From NCBI RefSeq assembly GCF_000426445.1, contig NZ_AUFJ01000011.1:62001-126000 (forward strand): a stretch of DNA of 64,000 bases, in the 5' to 3' direction. The position numbers and the translations under genes were made by a program. Under the pieces are notes generated by a model that had not been told where the DNA came from, made no database searches, and saw nothing but the letters and a program-made list of their open reading frames with translations. Numbering within the stretch: the stretch's first letter is position 1; each line of letters starts with the position of its first letter. The DNA is from Brevibacterium album DSM 18261. Its GTDB lineage: Bacteria; Actinomycetota; Actinomycetes; Actinomycetales; Brevibacteriaceae. Shown piece after piece: positions 19,159 to 27,264 of the stretch.

Positions 19159-19527
19159 TCAGCCGGCGAGGAACAACCCGGCCCAGAGCGCGAGGAGGCC
19201 GAGGACGAGGGTGAGGCCGAGGTAGGCGGCCGCGCGCAGGCGGCGGCCGTCCGCGGCGAGCCGGAGGGCATCGACGAAGACGGTCGAGAACGTCGTGAAC
19301 GCGCCGAGGAAGCCCGTCGCCGCGAGCTGTGCGGCTGCCGCCTGGGCGGGGCTCGCGGGTGCCGGGAGCGCGCCCGTGACGAGGCCCAGCAGCAGGCAGC
19401 CGAGGACATTGACCGTCAGCACGCCCCAGGGGAGTCCGCGGCCCAGCCGCGCGCTCACCCAGGTGTCGAGCAGCCAGCGCGCCACGGCTCCCAGCGCACC
19501 TGCGAGCGCGAGGCCCGCCCAGATCAT
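19159..19527 (-). CDS. crcB: CrcB-family fluoride channel subunit
   Basis: A 122-aa, four-helix membrane protein of the CrcB/Fluc family exporting fluoride. It keeps GALGAVARWLLD, LTVNVLGCLLLG with the conserved Asn, and GFLGAFTTFSTVFVDAL with the TTFS pore motif. Its ATG (19527) overlaps the stop of a second CrcB gene (ATGA). Paired adjacent crcB genes usually encode the two antiparallel halves of a heterodimeric channel. No fluoride riboswitch is visible upstream of the operon. Confidence 0.92.
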   Translation of the reverse strand: MIWAGLALAGALGAVARWLLDTWVSARLGRGLPWGVLTVNVLGCLLLGLVTGALPAPASPAQAAAAQLAATGFLGAFTTFSTVFVDALRLAADGRRLRAAAYLGLTLVLGLLALWAGLFLAG

Positions 19528-19985
19528 TCCGGGCCCCCGGTCTCGCCGGATCGCGTCCCGGGCGGTGGACGCAGCAGAGAGCCGAGGAGCCAGCCGCCCG
19601 CCGCGGCGAGGACGCCTGCGACCGCGCAGGCGAGCAGGACGAGGAGCGGTGCGAGGCTCGGCTGGGACAGCCCGCCGGGGGAGAGCCGCACTGCGTCGAG
19701 CACGAGACCGGAGTACGTGGTCAGCGCGCCGCACGCGCCCGTGCCCGCGGCCAGTGCGGCGAGCCGGCTCCAGCGGCCGGTGGAGGCGAGCAGCGCCGAG
19801 GTGAGTGCTGCGAGTGCGAGAGTGCCGAGGACGTTCGCCGCCATCAACGCGAGGAGAGCGCTCCACGGGTCCGCAGCTCCCGGCCCGGCCGGGGAGTCCG
19901 TGAGGGCCGCCCGGCCGAGCGTGCCGAGCGCGCCGCCCAGGGCGACGGCCGTGAGCTGCTCCCAGCGGCGGGGACGGCCCCTCAT
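19524..19985 (-). CDS. crcB: CrcB-family fluoride channel subunit, second copy
   Basis: A 153-aa CrcB-type membrane protein, more divergent than its partner: the N-terminal GGALGTLGRAAL and AANVLGTLALAAL are recognisable, and the pore motif reads GALTTYSGLVLDAV with Tyr in place of the usual Phe. A longer loop and a Pro-rich C-terminal tail are present. It is coupled by ATGA overlaps to both the upstream unknown membrane protein and the downstream crcB. It likely forms the opposite-topology half of the channel. Confidence 0.88.
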   Translation of the reverse strand: MRGRPRRWEQLTAVALGGALGTLGRAALTDSPAGPGAADPWSALLALMAANVLGTLALAALTSALLASTGRWSRLAALAAGTGACGALTTYSGLVLDAVRLSPGGLSQPSLAPLLVLLACAVAGVLAAAGGWLLGSLLRPPPGTRSGETGGPE

Positions 19986-20689
19986 TCCCCGGGGGCGTCC
20001 TGGGGGTCGATGATGCGGCTCACGAGCACGGTGCGGGCGAACTCCGCACGGTGCCGGAGGAAGGCATCGGCGCAGGCCTCCCCGGCGCGCTTGGCCTCGG
20101 CGAACGACTGCCAGCCGCCCTCGCGGCGGTCGCCGGACACCACGCTGCGCCTGCCGTCGAACGTCTCCGTCTCCTCCTCGATCCACGCCGAGAGCGCCTT
20201 GGCGCTCCGGTAGAGGTCCATGAAGGCGCGGTGCGCATAGGGGTCCTCGAAGCTCGTGTGGAGGTGACCGTCGAGGAACGCGCGCACCGGAGCCGTGAGC
20301 TCGGAGGGGAACTCCGTCACCTCGGCCTCGATGCGCAGGCGGCGGACGATGCCGCTGTCCTCGGGGAAGGTCGCGAGGATGTCGGCGGCGGTGCGGGCAT
20401 CGGCCTCGGCGTCCTGCTCCTGCGGCGTCTGCGAGAGCGCCACGGGGGCGTAGGCGTCGTGCACCGCGGCGGCCTGGTCCGCGAGGACGTCGATCCGGCG
20501 CTGCAGGAGCGTCCAGGTCCGTGCCCAGCCCGCCACCGCGAGGCCCATGAGCACGCAGGCGCCCAGGAGGAGGATCCACGCCGCTTCGCGCAGCGCCGGG
20601 ACGAGGCCGAGCACGGCGAAGAGCGCCGTGCCGCAGCCCGCCACGAGGGCGAGGGGGGTGTTGACCAGGAAATCGCCGAATCGCTTCAC
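19982..20689 (-). CDS. unknown membrane protein coupled to the crcB pair
   Basis: I do not recognise the family. The 235-aa product has two hydrophobic helices near the N-terminus (about residues 12-50: LALVAGCGTALFAVLGLVPA and WILLLGACVLMGLAVAGW), then a charged, mostly helical cytoplasmic domain with YAPVALSQTPQEQDAEADAR and a C-terminal HRAEFARTVLVSRIID. The start is GTG 20689 (MKRFGDF), 7 nt after a minus-strand TACCCT -10-like box and with GAGG in between. Its stop overlaps the start of the first crcB gene (ATGA), making it the leading gene of a three-gene coupled operon; a role linked to fluoride or envelope is only positional inference. Confidence 0.75.
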   Translation of the reverse strand: MKRFGDFLVNTPLALVAGCGTALFAVLGLVPALREAAWILLLGACVLMGLAVAGWARTWTLLQRRIDVLADQAAAVHDAYAPVALSQTPQEQDAEADARTAADILATFPEDSGIVRRLRIEAEVTEFPSELTAPVRAFLDGHLHTSFEDPYAHRAFMDLYRSAKALSAWIEEETETFDGRRSVVSGDRREGGWQSFAEAKRAGEACADAFLRHRAEFARTVLVSRIIDPQDAPGE

Positions 20690-20696
20690 GCACCTC

Positions 20697-20702
20697 AGGG
20701 TA
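20697..20702 (-). promoter_or_regulatory. -10 box for the crcB operon
   Basis: Minus-strand TACCCT, 7 nt before the GTG at 20689. The leader would be too short to hold a fluoride riboswitch. Confidence 0.4.
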
Positions 20703-20720
20703 CCCGCGCGCCGTGTGGCC

Positions 20721-20726
20721 TAGTCT
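20721..20726 (+). promoter_or_regulatory. -10 box for the degV gene
   Basis: TAGTCT, about 74 nt upstream of the ATG at 20801, which has its own CGAGGAG ribosome-binding site at 20784-20790. Confidence 0.4.
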
Positions 20727-20800
20727 TAAGGTTCGCAGAGCCCGCGCGTCGCGTGCCCACGGCACGCGGGGCCGTACCCGACACGAGGAGCACCCAAGCG

Positions 20801-21745
20801 ATGCCAGCATCCCCGGCAGCGGACGAAGCCCGGAGGCGCCCCGGTGAGGAGCCCGCCGCGGGCCGGATCGGGCTCGTGCTTGACTCGACGGCGCTGCTCA
20901 ACCCGGACGAGCGCGAACGGGTCGAGGCCGGACTCGGCGGCCTCCTCGCCGTCGTGCCGCTGACCGTCCTCGTCGACGACGAGCCCGTCCCGGACGGGCA
21001 GCTGCCGCCGGAGAGGCTGTGCGAGGCGATGGAGTCCGGCAGCTCCGTGAGCACCTCCATGCCCGCGGCGGCGGACTTCGCCGCCGCGTTCTCCGGTCTC
21101 GCCGAGCGGGGCGCGGAGCACATCGTCGTCCTCACGCTCTCCGGGGCGCTCTCCGGGACGTGCGCCGCCGCGCAGGCCGGGGCCGAGGACGCCGCCGTCC
21201 CCGTCACGGTCATCGACTCGCGCACTGCCTCCGCTGCCGTGGGAGGTGCTGCGCTGCTCATCGCCGAGGGTGCGGCCGCCGGTCGCGGGCCCGCAGAGCT
21301 GAGCGCGGCGGCGGAGGACTACCTGCGGGAGGAGACCCTCGCCCTGTTCTGTCCCGCCACCCTCACATATCTGCAGCGCGGGGGGCGGATCGGGCGTGCG
21401 GCTTCGCTCGTGGGCCGTGCGCTCGCGATCGTCCCCGTCCTCACCCTCGCCGACGGCGTGGTCGACTCCTCCGCACGCGTGCGCACCGTGAGGAAGGCCC
21501 ACCAGAGGATGAGCGAGCGCGCAGAGGAGTTCGCCTCGGGTCTCGCGGATCGGTGCGAGCTGGTGCTCCTCGTGCCGGAGGGGGAGATGGCGGCGGCACC
21601 GCAGTCGAGCCGTGATCTCCTGGCCCTGCTGGAGGAGACCGCGCGCACGCACGGCTGGGGACTGCGGACCGGAGTGCTCTCGGCGGTGCTCACGGCCCAT
21701 GTGGGTCCGGGAGCGGTCGGGCTCGTCGTCCGAGCTCAGCAGTGA
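20801..21745 (+). CDS. DegV-family fatty-acid-binding protein
   Basis: A 314-aa DegV-fold protein. Family marks are GLVLDSTALL at the N-terminus, the lipid head-group loop SVSTSMPAAADFAAAF, TLSGALSGTCAAA, VTVIDSRTASAAVGG, and the C-terminal YLQRGGRIGRAASLVG. DegV/FakB proteins bind a fatty acid and, in Firmicutes, present it to the kinase FakA; no fakA is next to it here, so the role is left general. The ATG at 20801 has CGAGGAG 10 nt upstream. It precedes comEA by 132 bp, a neighbourhood common in actinobacteria. Confidence 0.9.
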   Translation: MPASPAADEARRRPGEEPAAGRIGLVLDSTALLNPDERERVEAGLGGLLAVVPLTVLVDDEPVPDGQLPPERLCEAMESGSSVSTSMPAAADFAAAFSGLAERGAEHIVVLTLSGALSGTCAAAQAGAEDAAVPVTVIDSRTASAAVGGAALLIAEGAAAGRGPAELSAAAEDYLREETLALFCPATLTYLQRGGRIGRAASLVGRALAIVPVLTLADGVVDSSARVRTVRKAHQRMSERAEEFASGLADRCELVLLVPEGEMAAAPQSSRDLLALLEETARTHGWGLRTGVLSAVLTAHVGPGAVGLVVRAQQ

Positions 21746-21877
21746 CGCACCCGGGGTCACAGGCCGGGCCCGGCGGAGGCTGAGGCTGCGCACAGCGGGC
21801 TGGGGACGACGCGCGGGCTCTCCACAGACCGCCCCGGCCCCTCGCGTCCGAGACTCGGGCGGCGCATCCTCGAGGGC

Positions 21878-22693
21878 ATGAGCCCTTCACCCGCCGAACG
21901 CTTCTCCGCCCTGCTGGCAGCCGGCAGCGAGCGCGGCTGGAGCCCGGGTGCCGCGCCCGGGCTCCCTGCCCTCGCAGAGCCCGACGAGGACGAACGGGAT
22001 GCGGGCGAACCGGACGGGCGCCGCCTGCGGCCGAGCACCGCGCTCGTCCTCGTGCTCGTGGGGCTCGGCCTCGCCGGCGCCGCCGTCCTCGCCCTCGTCC
22101 CGGAGCTGCGCCCCGGGAGAGGGGAGGAGCACATCGCCGCCGCGTCGGCGGGCGAGGCCTGGGAGGCGGCGGAGTCCGGCGGTGCGGACGCGGGCGGAGC
22201 GCCGGAGGAGGCGGCAGGCGACGAGCCCGTGCTCGTGCACGTCGTGGGTGCGGTGGCAGAGGAGGGCGTCGTGGAGCTGCCCGGGGGCGCGCGGCTCGCC
22301 GATGCGCTCGAGGCCGCCGGCGGCACCCTCCCGGACGCCGCACCGGCCGCGCTCAACCTCGCCCGCCCGCTCGCCGACGGGGAGCAGGTGCGCGTCCCCA
22401 CGGCCGAGGAGGTCGCCGACGGAGCGTTCGAGGCCGGGGCCGAGGGGGTCGGCGAGGGCGGAGGGGACACGGGTGCGGCGGCGCGGCACGACGGGGCAGG
22501 AGCGCGCGTCGACCTCAACACCGCCGACAGCGCCGCACTCGAGACGCTGCCGGGCGTCGGCCCGGTGACGGCGCAGGCGATCATCGACCACCGGGAGGCG
22601 CACGGCGGCTTCGCCTCCGTCGAGGAGCTCATCGAGGTCTCCGGGATCGGCGAGGCGACTCTGGGGAGGCTGCGTGACCTCGTCGCGGTCTGA
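21878..22693 (+). CDS. comEA: ComEA-type DNA-binding competence protein
   Basis: A 271-aa protein with a cytoplasmic N-terminus, one transmembrane helix (about residues 52-70, LVLVLVGLGLAGAAVLALV), a variable acidic Ala/Gly linker, an SLBB domain (VHVVGAVAEEGVVELPGG), a second linker and a C-terminal helix-hairpin-helix pair (VDLNTADSAALETLPGVG and SGIGEATLGRLRDL). ComEA binds double-stranded DNA outside the membrane and hands it to ComEC. It overlaps comEC by 20 bp. The ATG at 21878 has no convincing Shine-Dalgarno sequence; a weak CATCCT box lies 7 nt upstream. Confidence 0.92.
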   Translation: MSPSPAERFSALLAAGSERGWSPGAAPGLPALAEPDEDERDAGEPDGRRLRPSTALVLVLVGLGLAGAAVLALVPELRPGRGEEHIAAASAGEAWEAAESGGADAGGAPEEAAGDEPVLVHVVGAVAEEGVVELPGGARLADALEAAGGTLPDAAPAALNLARPLADGEQVRVPTAEEVADGAFEAGAEGVGEGGGDTGAAARHDGAGARVDLNTADSAALETLPGVGPVTAQAIIDHREAHGGFASVEELIEVSGIGEATLGRLRDLVAV

Positions 22694-24956
22694 GCTCGGG
22701 AGGCGCGCAGCCGCCCTGCTGACGGCACGGGTCGGGACTCTGCGCACCGCGGGGGCGGCGGCTGCGGCCTGGACGGGGGCGGGCACCCGAGGCGCATGGC
22801 CGGTCCTGCTCGTGTGCGGTCTCCTCCTGGCAGGCGGTGCGCTCGCACTGCTCAGGTGGAGGAGGGTCTCCGCCACAGGGGCCTCCGGCGTCATCGCCGC
22901 GCTCGCCGGCATCGCGCTGTTGGCGGGTCTCGCCGGACTGCTCGCGGGCGCCCATGCGGCCCGGGCGGCGGAGGCGCCGCGGCAGGCATCGGCGACGGCC
23001 TCGCTCATCGGCGAGTCCCAGGAGACGCCCTCGGGCCGCTGGCGGGCGGTCGCCGAGGGGGAGTTCGGGCGGGCGACGCTGCTGGCCGAGGAGCCGCTGC
23101 CGCCTGCCGGCACCGTGGTCCGGGCGCGGCTCGACTGGTTCGCCGAGGACGCGGCGGGAGTCCGCGAGCTGCGCATCGCCGAGGCGCCCGGCCCCCTGTG
23201 GGAGGCACGGACCGAGGTGCGCGCAGGCCTCACCCGGGCCTCGGCGGGCGGCCATGCCGGCGCGGACCTCCTGCCGGGGCTCGTCATCGGGGACACCTCG
23301 CGGGTCGGCGACCGGCTGGAGCAGGACATGCGCACCGTCTCGCTCTCGCACCTCACCGCCGTCTCCGGTGCGAACATCCTCATCGTCGCCGGGACGGTGC
23401 TCGTGCTCGCCTCGCACCTGACCGCGTCCTGGCCCCTGCGCCTCCTGCCTGCCGCCGGGGTGACGGCCGCCTACGTCTTCGTCGTCGGCCCCGAGCCCAG
23501 CGTCACCCGGGCCGCGGCGATGGCGGTGCTCGTGGGGATCGGTCTCCTGCGGCCCGCGGGCACGCCCACGACCGCCGTCCTCGCCTCGGCCGTCGCGCTC
23601 CTCCTCATCGGGATGCCGCACCTCGCCGGAGAGATCGGCTTCGCGCTCTCCGTCGCCGCGACGGCGGGCCTCGTGCTGCTCGCACCCCCGCTCACACGGC
23701 TGCTGACCGACCGGCGCGTGCCCCGGCTGCTCGCGGCCGCCCTCGCCCTGCCGGCCGCGGCGCAGCTCATGTGCACGCCGCTGCTCATCGTCCTCGCACC
23801 CCAGCTGAGCCCATGGGCGGTGCCGGCGAACCTCGCGGCGGGTCCTGCCGTCGCACCGGCGACGGTCGCCGGTCTCGCAGCGATGGCGCTCGAGGCCTGC
23901 GGGCTCAGCGGCCCGGCGGCACTGTGCGGCAGCCTCGGCGCGCTGTGCGCCTGGTGGATCGCCGCGGTCGGCCGCATCTGCGCCGGCCTGCCCGGTGCCG
24001 CGCTGGCCTGGCCCGAGGGTCCGGGCGGGATCGTGCTCGCCTGCCTCCTGGCGGCGTGTGCGGGGCTTACCCTTCTCGCGCGGGGCGGACCGCGCCTGCT
24101 GAGTGCTGCGGCCGCGTGCGGGATCGCGGCGGGCGGCCTCCTCGGCCCCGGGGCGGGGACGCCCGGGCGCGGGGACTGGTCGGCTCTCGTCTGCGATGTG
24201 GGGCAGGGCTCTGCCGCGCTCATCCGCTCCGCCGAGACCTCCGCGGAGCACGCGCTGCTCGTCGACACCGGCGACGACCCCGCCGCGCTCGAGGCCTGCC
24301 TGCGCGGCAGCGGCATCACCCGGCTCACCCTCGCGCTCTCGCACTTCGACCGCGATCACGTGGGCGCGCTCGACGCCGCGGTCGCGGCCGCGGAGATCAC
24401 GGCGCTCGCCTATCCCGCGGCGCTGGGCGCGAGTCCCGAGGCGGCAGCGGCGCGCCGGACGGTCCTCGCGGGCAGCACCCGGACGCCGGCGCTCGTCCCG
24501 GCGGAGGCCGGCGCCTGCCTGCCCGCCGGCGCGCTGCCGCCCGGTGTGCGCGCCTGCGCGCTCTGGCCCCCGCCCGCTCCCGCGGCGCACGCGGACGGGA
24601 ACGGACACTCGCTCGTCCTGCGCACCGAGGCCGATGGCCTCACCGTGCTTCTGCCCGGCGACATCGGACTCACGCAGTCGGTGCTGCTGGCCCCCGTCCT
24701 GGCCGCAGCACCTCCCGTGGACCTCCTGCTCGCGCCGCACCACGGCAGCGGGGACATGTCACCGGCCCTGCACGCCGCGGCCCGTCCGCGCCTCGGCGCC
24801 GTCTCCGTGGGTGCGGACAACGGGTACGGCCACCCCACCCGCGAAGCGCTCGCGGCCTTCGGCCCCGCCCCCGTCCTCCGCACGGACCTGTGTGGTTCGA
24901 TCGCGCTCATCCGCGACGGGGGCGCACGGACGGAGCACGCCGGCTGCGGGCGATAG
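22674..24956 (+). CDS. comEC: ComEC/Rec2-type DNA internalisation channel
   Basis: A 760-aa polytopic protein forming the transmembrane channel for single-stranded DNA during uptake. The N-terminal hydrophobic part is followed by the Competence domain (LTAVSGANILIVAGTVLVLA near residue 225) and a C-terminal metallo-beta-lactamase-like domain (VCDVGQGSAALIRS; SHFDRDHVGAL near 556; APHHGSGDM near 686; NGYGHPT). The GTG at 22674 lies within comEA and has GGGGAGG upstream. The TAG stop (24954-24956) is also the first half of the -10 box for holA. Whether the organism is competent is unknown. Confidence 0.93.
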   Translation: MTSSRSELGRRAAALLTARVGTLRTAGAAAAAWTGAGTRGAWPVLLVCGLLLAGGALALLRWRRVSATGASGVIAALAGIALLAGLAGLLAGAHAARAAEAPRQASATASLIGESQETPSGRWRAVAEGEFGRATLLAEEPLPPAGTVVRARLDWFAEDAAGVRELRIAEAPGPLWEARTEVRAGLTRASAGGHAGADLLPGLVIGDTSRVGDRLEQDMRTVSLSHLTAVSGANILIVAGTVLVLASHLTASWPLRLLPAAGVTAAYVFVVGPEPSVTRAAAMAVLVGIGLLRPAGTPTTAVLASAVALLLIGMPHLAGEIGFALSVAATAGLVLLAPPLTRLLTDRRVPRLLAAALALPAAAQLMCTPLLIVLAPQLSPWAVPANLAAGPAVAPATVAGLAAMALEACGLSGPAALCGSLGALCAWWIAAVGRICAGLPGAALAWPEGPGGIVLACLLAACAGLTLLARGGPRLLSAAAACGIAAGGLLGPGAGTPGRGDWSALVCDVGQGSAALIRSAETSAEHALLVDTGDDPAALEACLRGSGITRLTLALSHFDRDHVGALDAAVAAAEITALAYPAALGASPEAAAARRTVLAGSTRTPALVPAEAGACLPAGALPPGVRACALWPPPAPAAHADGNGHSLVLRTEADGLTVLLPGDIGLTQSVLLAPVLAAAPPVDLLLAPHHGSGDMSPALHAAARPRLGAVSVGADNGYGHPTREALAAFGPAPVLRTDLCGSIALIRDGGARTEHAGCGR

Positions 24957-24959
24957 GCT
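24954..24959 (+). promoter_or_regulatory. -10 box for holA made from the comEC stop codon
   Basis: TAGGCT: the TAG is the comEC stop codon. Seven nt later is the holA ATG (24967), so the transcript would be leaderless. Confidence 0.55.
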
Positions 24960-24966
24960 GGTGCGC

Positions 24967-25959
24967 ATGGCGGCAGCGAAGAAGAAGACGGTCCCCTGGC
25001 ACAGGGCGGCGCCCGCGCCGCTCGTCCTCCTCTCGGGGGGCGAGGACGTCCTGCTGCGCAATGCGCGCACGCGCATCGTCACCGCGGTCAGGCGCAAGCA
25101 CCCGGACATCGAGCCCGTCCGCCTCTCGGCGGCCTCGTACGAGCCCGGCGCCCTGCCCGGGGCGGCCGCGCCCTCGCTGTTCTCCGCGCACGGCCTCGTG
25201 CTCGTGAGCGACCTGCAGTCCATGTCCGACGCCTTCCTCGCGGATGCGCTCGCCTATGCCGCGGATCCCAATCCCGATGTCGTCGTCGTGCTCGAGCACC
25301 GGGGCGGCAACCGCGGGGCGAAGCTGCTCAAGGCGCTCGCCGCCGCCGATGCGCCCACCGTCGACACCGCCGTCCTCAAGAGCGAGGCGGACCGCCAGCG
25401 ATATGCCCAGGACTCCTTCTCCCGCGCCAAGCGGGAGATCACGGCCGACGGCCTCGCGGCACTCATGAATGCGCTGGGCTCGGACCTGTCGGAACTCGAC
25501 GCCGGCGTGCGCCAGCTGCTCGCGGACACCGAGGGACCCGTCGACGCGGCGACGGTCGACCGGTACTACGGCGGCCGGGTGGAGGCGACCGGCTTCAAGG
25601 TCGCGGACGCCGCTGCCGCAGGACGCGCGGGGGAGGCCCTCGCGCTGCTGCGCCATGCGCTGGCGACCGGCGCGGACCCGGTGCCCGTCGTCGCCGCGGT
25701 CGCTGCGAAGCTGCGGGGGCTCGCAAAGGTGCAGGGCCTGCCCGGCTCCTCCGGTGCGCTGGCCGCCGAGCTCGGCATGGCCCCGTGGCAGGTGGATCGC
25801 GCCAAGCGGGAGATGCGCTCGTGGAACGAGGTCGCCCTCGGCCGCGCGATCCTCGCCGCGGCGGAAGCCGATGAGGCCGTCAAGGGAGGGGGCCGGGACC
25901 CCGAGTACGCGGCTGAGCGCCTCGTGGCCTTCGTCGCGGAGCAGTCGCGCGTGCGGTGA
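24967..25959 (+). CDS. holA: DNA polymerase III delta subunit
   Basis: A 330-aa clamp-loader subunit that opens the beta clamp. The N-terminal LVLLSGGEDVLLRNARTRIV matches the family, followed by a degenerate AAA+ fold (VVVLEHRGGNRGAKLLKAL) and the helical C-terminal domain (GLPGSSGALAAELGMAPWQV), a common actinobacterial form. I use ATG 24967, directly at the predicted transcription start; GTG 24961 is an alternative. It is convergent with rpsT across a strong two-way terminator. Confidence 0.92.
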   Translation: MAAAKKKTVPWHRAAPAPLVLLSGGEDVLLRNARTRIVTAVRRKHPDIEPVRLSAASYEPGALPGAAAPSLFSAHGLVLVSDLQSMSDAFLADALAYAADPNPDVVVVLEHRGGNRGAKLLKALAAADAPTVDTAVLKSEADRQRYAQDSFSRAKREITADGLAALMNALGSDLSELDAGVRQLLADTEGPVDAATVDRYYGGRVEATGFKVADAAAAGRAGEALALLRHALATGADPVPVVAAVAAKLRGLAKVQGLPGSSGALAAELGMAPWQVDRAKREMRSWNEVALGRAILAAAEADEAVKGGGRDPEYAAERLVAFVAEQSRVR

Positions 25960-25981
25960 AGGGCCCCTGCCCGTGAATGGA

Positions 25982-26017
25982 CCAAGGGCCGGCCCCCGGG
26001 AGGGGACCGGCCCTTGG
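25982..26017. terminator. two-way hairpin between holA and rpsT
   Basis: Perfect 11-bp arms CCAAGGGCCGG (25982-25992) and CCGGCCCTTGG (26007-26017) around a GC-rich loop. It lies between the convergent holA and rpsT stop codons, with no clear T-tract on either side. Confidence 0.7.
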
Positions 26018-26065
26018 CTCACGCCACGCAGGCGGCCTGCGAGCGGATCTGCTCTGCTGAGAGGA

Positions 26066-26326
26066 TCAGAGGGCGTTGACCTGCTTCGCGAGGCTCGACT
26101 TGCGGTTGGCGGCGTTGTTCCTGTGCAGAACGCCCTTGGACACGGCCTTGTCCAGCTTGCGCGAGGCATGCCGGAGAGCGGTGGCGGCCTGCTCGGCGTC
26201 ACCCGCGGCGATGCGCTCGCGCACCGTGCGGATGGCGGAGCGGACCTCGCTGCGGACGGCCTTGTTGCGGAGACGCGCCTTCTCGTTCGTGAGGATGCGC
26301 TTCTTCTGCGACTTGATGTTTGCCAA
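26066..26326 (-). CDS. rpsT: 30S ribosomal protein S20
   Basis: An 86-aa basic protein that binds 16S rRNA early in 30S assembly. The N-terminus [20 protein letters not shown] and the C-terminal [20 protein letters not shown] are diagnostic. The only start consistent with the family N-terminus is TTG 26326, with GAAAGAG about 9 nt upstream; a GTG 9 nt earlier would add three residues but abuts that box. A weak TTG start fits the known poor starts and autoregulation of S20 genes in other bacteria. The -10 box overlaps the upstream gene's stop codon, leaving a ~150-nt leader. Confidence 0.96.
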   Translation of the reverse strand: MANIKSQKKRILTNEKARLRNKAVRSEVRSAIRTVRERIAAGDAEQAATALRHASRKLDKAVSKGVLHRNNAANRKSSLAKQVNAL

Positions 26327-26430
26327 CGTCAGCACTCTTTCGTGTGAGGTGAGAAATGGTCGTGAGGGCTCCTCGCCCGGAGCGCGAGCACCCGCGCGGG
26401 GAAACACGCGAGCGCAGTCCGGAGGAGGCG

Positions 26431-26473
26431 ACGTCCGCCCGACCACTGGTGAGACACACACCTCGGCGGACGT
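26431..26473 (-). promoter_or_regulatory. inverted repeat in the rpsT leader
   Basis: Perfect 9-bp arms ACGTCCGCC (26431-26439) and GGCGGACGT (26465-26473) with a 25-nt loop, just downstream of the predicted rpsT transcription start. The rest of the leader, to 26327, has a further CCCGCGCGGG palindrome. It is a possible autoregulatory structure. Confidence 0.4.
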
Positions 26474-26483
26474 ACAGCGCACA

Positions 26484-26489
26484 AGCCTA
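26484..26489 (-). promoter_or_regulatory. -10 box for rpsT made from an upstream stop codon
   Basis: Minus-strand TAGGCT (26489-26484); its TAG (26489-26487) is the stop codon of the PemK/MazF-like gene. Transcription would start near 26477, leaving a long structured leader before the rpsT TTG. Confidence 0.5.
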
Positions 26490-27251
26490 CACGGATTCGA
26501 CGACCTTCGCGAACTGCTCCATCGGCATGATCGCGCCCTCGCGGCGCACGGCCCCCGGTGCGATCCGGATGACCCGGTCGAGCCTGATCTCCGAGGGCCG
26601 GCGGCGGGAGTCCCAGTCGCCCGTGCCGATGTTGATCCAGCGGGCGCTGCCGTCGATGTGCACCTCGCCCGGAGAGCCGGGCACATGGTCGCGGCTCGAG
26701 AGCATGAGGCCCAGCAGCCAGCGCCCGTCATGGCCGATCACGAGCACGGGGCGGTCCTTGCCGCGGCTGTGGTCCTCCTCGAAGGGCACCCAGGCCCACA
26801 CGATCTCGCCGGGATCGGCCTCGCCGTCGAGATCGGGGGCGTAGACGGGCTTCACGGCGCCGGTGTAGTCACCGGGATAGCCGGCATCGGGCCGCTTGGG
26901 GAAGCCCTGCGCCGGCCGCGGCCGCGCCGCCTCCCGGGCATGCGCGAGGCCCTCGCGCGCCTGTGCCCCGCTGCCGGGCTGACGGCTGCCGGACGGCCGG
27001 GTGCTGCGGGCGCGTCCGCCGCCTGCGCCCCCGTCCCCCTCGCTCTTGCCCCTGTTCCTGCCCCTCGTGCCTGCGCCGTCCCTCGTGCCTGTGCCGCGGG
27101 GCGCGCGCTCCTCGGGCCGTCCGTCCGTGCCGGAGAGCATTCCGTCGACCATGCGGAGGACCGTGGTGTCGCGTCCCGAGCGCTTCATGTAGCCGATGCC
27201 CTGCTTCACGCCTGCGCGCAGGGCCCTGCGGCCGAGCTTCCTGAGATCCAT
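26487..27251 (-). CDS. PemK/MazF-fold protein with a disordered N-terminal half
   Basis: A 254-aa protein. Residues ~148-254 match the PemK/MazF fold ([20 protein letters not shown], then [19 protein letters not shown]), the toxin part of type II toxin-antitoxin systems that cleaves mRNA. Residues 1-45 are short basic helices; 45-147 are Gly/Arg/Ser-rich and probably disordered. No antitoxin-like small gene lies on either side, so it may not act as a classical toxin; similar long proteins occur in actinobacteria. ATG 27251 lies 7 nt after a TAGGCT -10 box overlapping the stop codon of the upstream gene, suggesting a leaderless transcript. Confidence 0.75.
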   Translation of the reverse strand: MDLRKLGRRALRAGVKQGIGYMKRSGRDTTVLRMVDGMLSGTDGRPEERAPRGTGTRDGAGTRGRNRGKSEGDGGAGGGRARSTRPSGSRQPGSGAQAREGLAHAREAARPRPAQGFPKRPDAGYPGDYTGAVKPVYAPDLDGEADPGEIVWAWVPFEEDHSRGKDRPVLVIGHDGRWLLGLMLSSRDHVPGSPGEVHIDGSARWINIGTGDWDSRRRPSEIRLDRVIRIAPGAVRREGAIMPMEQFAKVVESV

Positions 27252-27258
27252 GCGTCCC

Positions 27259-27264
27259 AGCCTA
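27259..27264 (-). promoter_or_regulatory. -10 box for the PemK/MazF-like gene made from a stop codon
   Basis: Minus-strand TAGGCT (27264-27259); TAG (27264-27262) is the stop codon of the EEP-family gene. Seven nt separate it from the ATG at 27251. Confidence 0.55.

Noticed and set aside
20690..20800. Fluoride riboswitch before the crcB operon
   Set aside because: The crcB operon leader is at most a few nucleotides, and no riboswitch-like fold is visible in the divergent gap.
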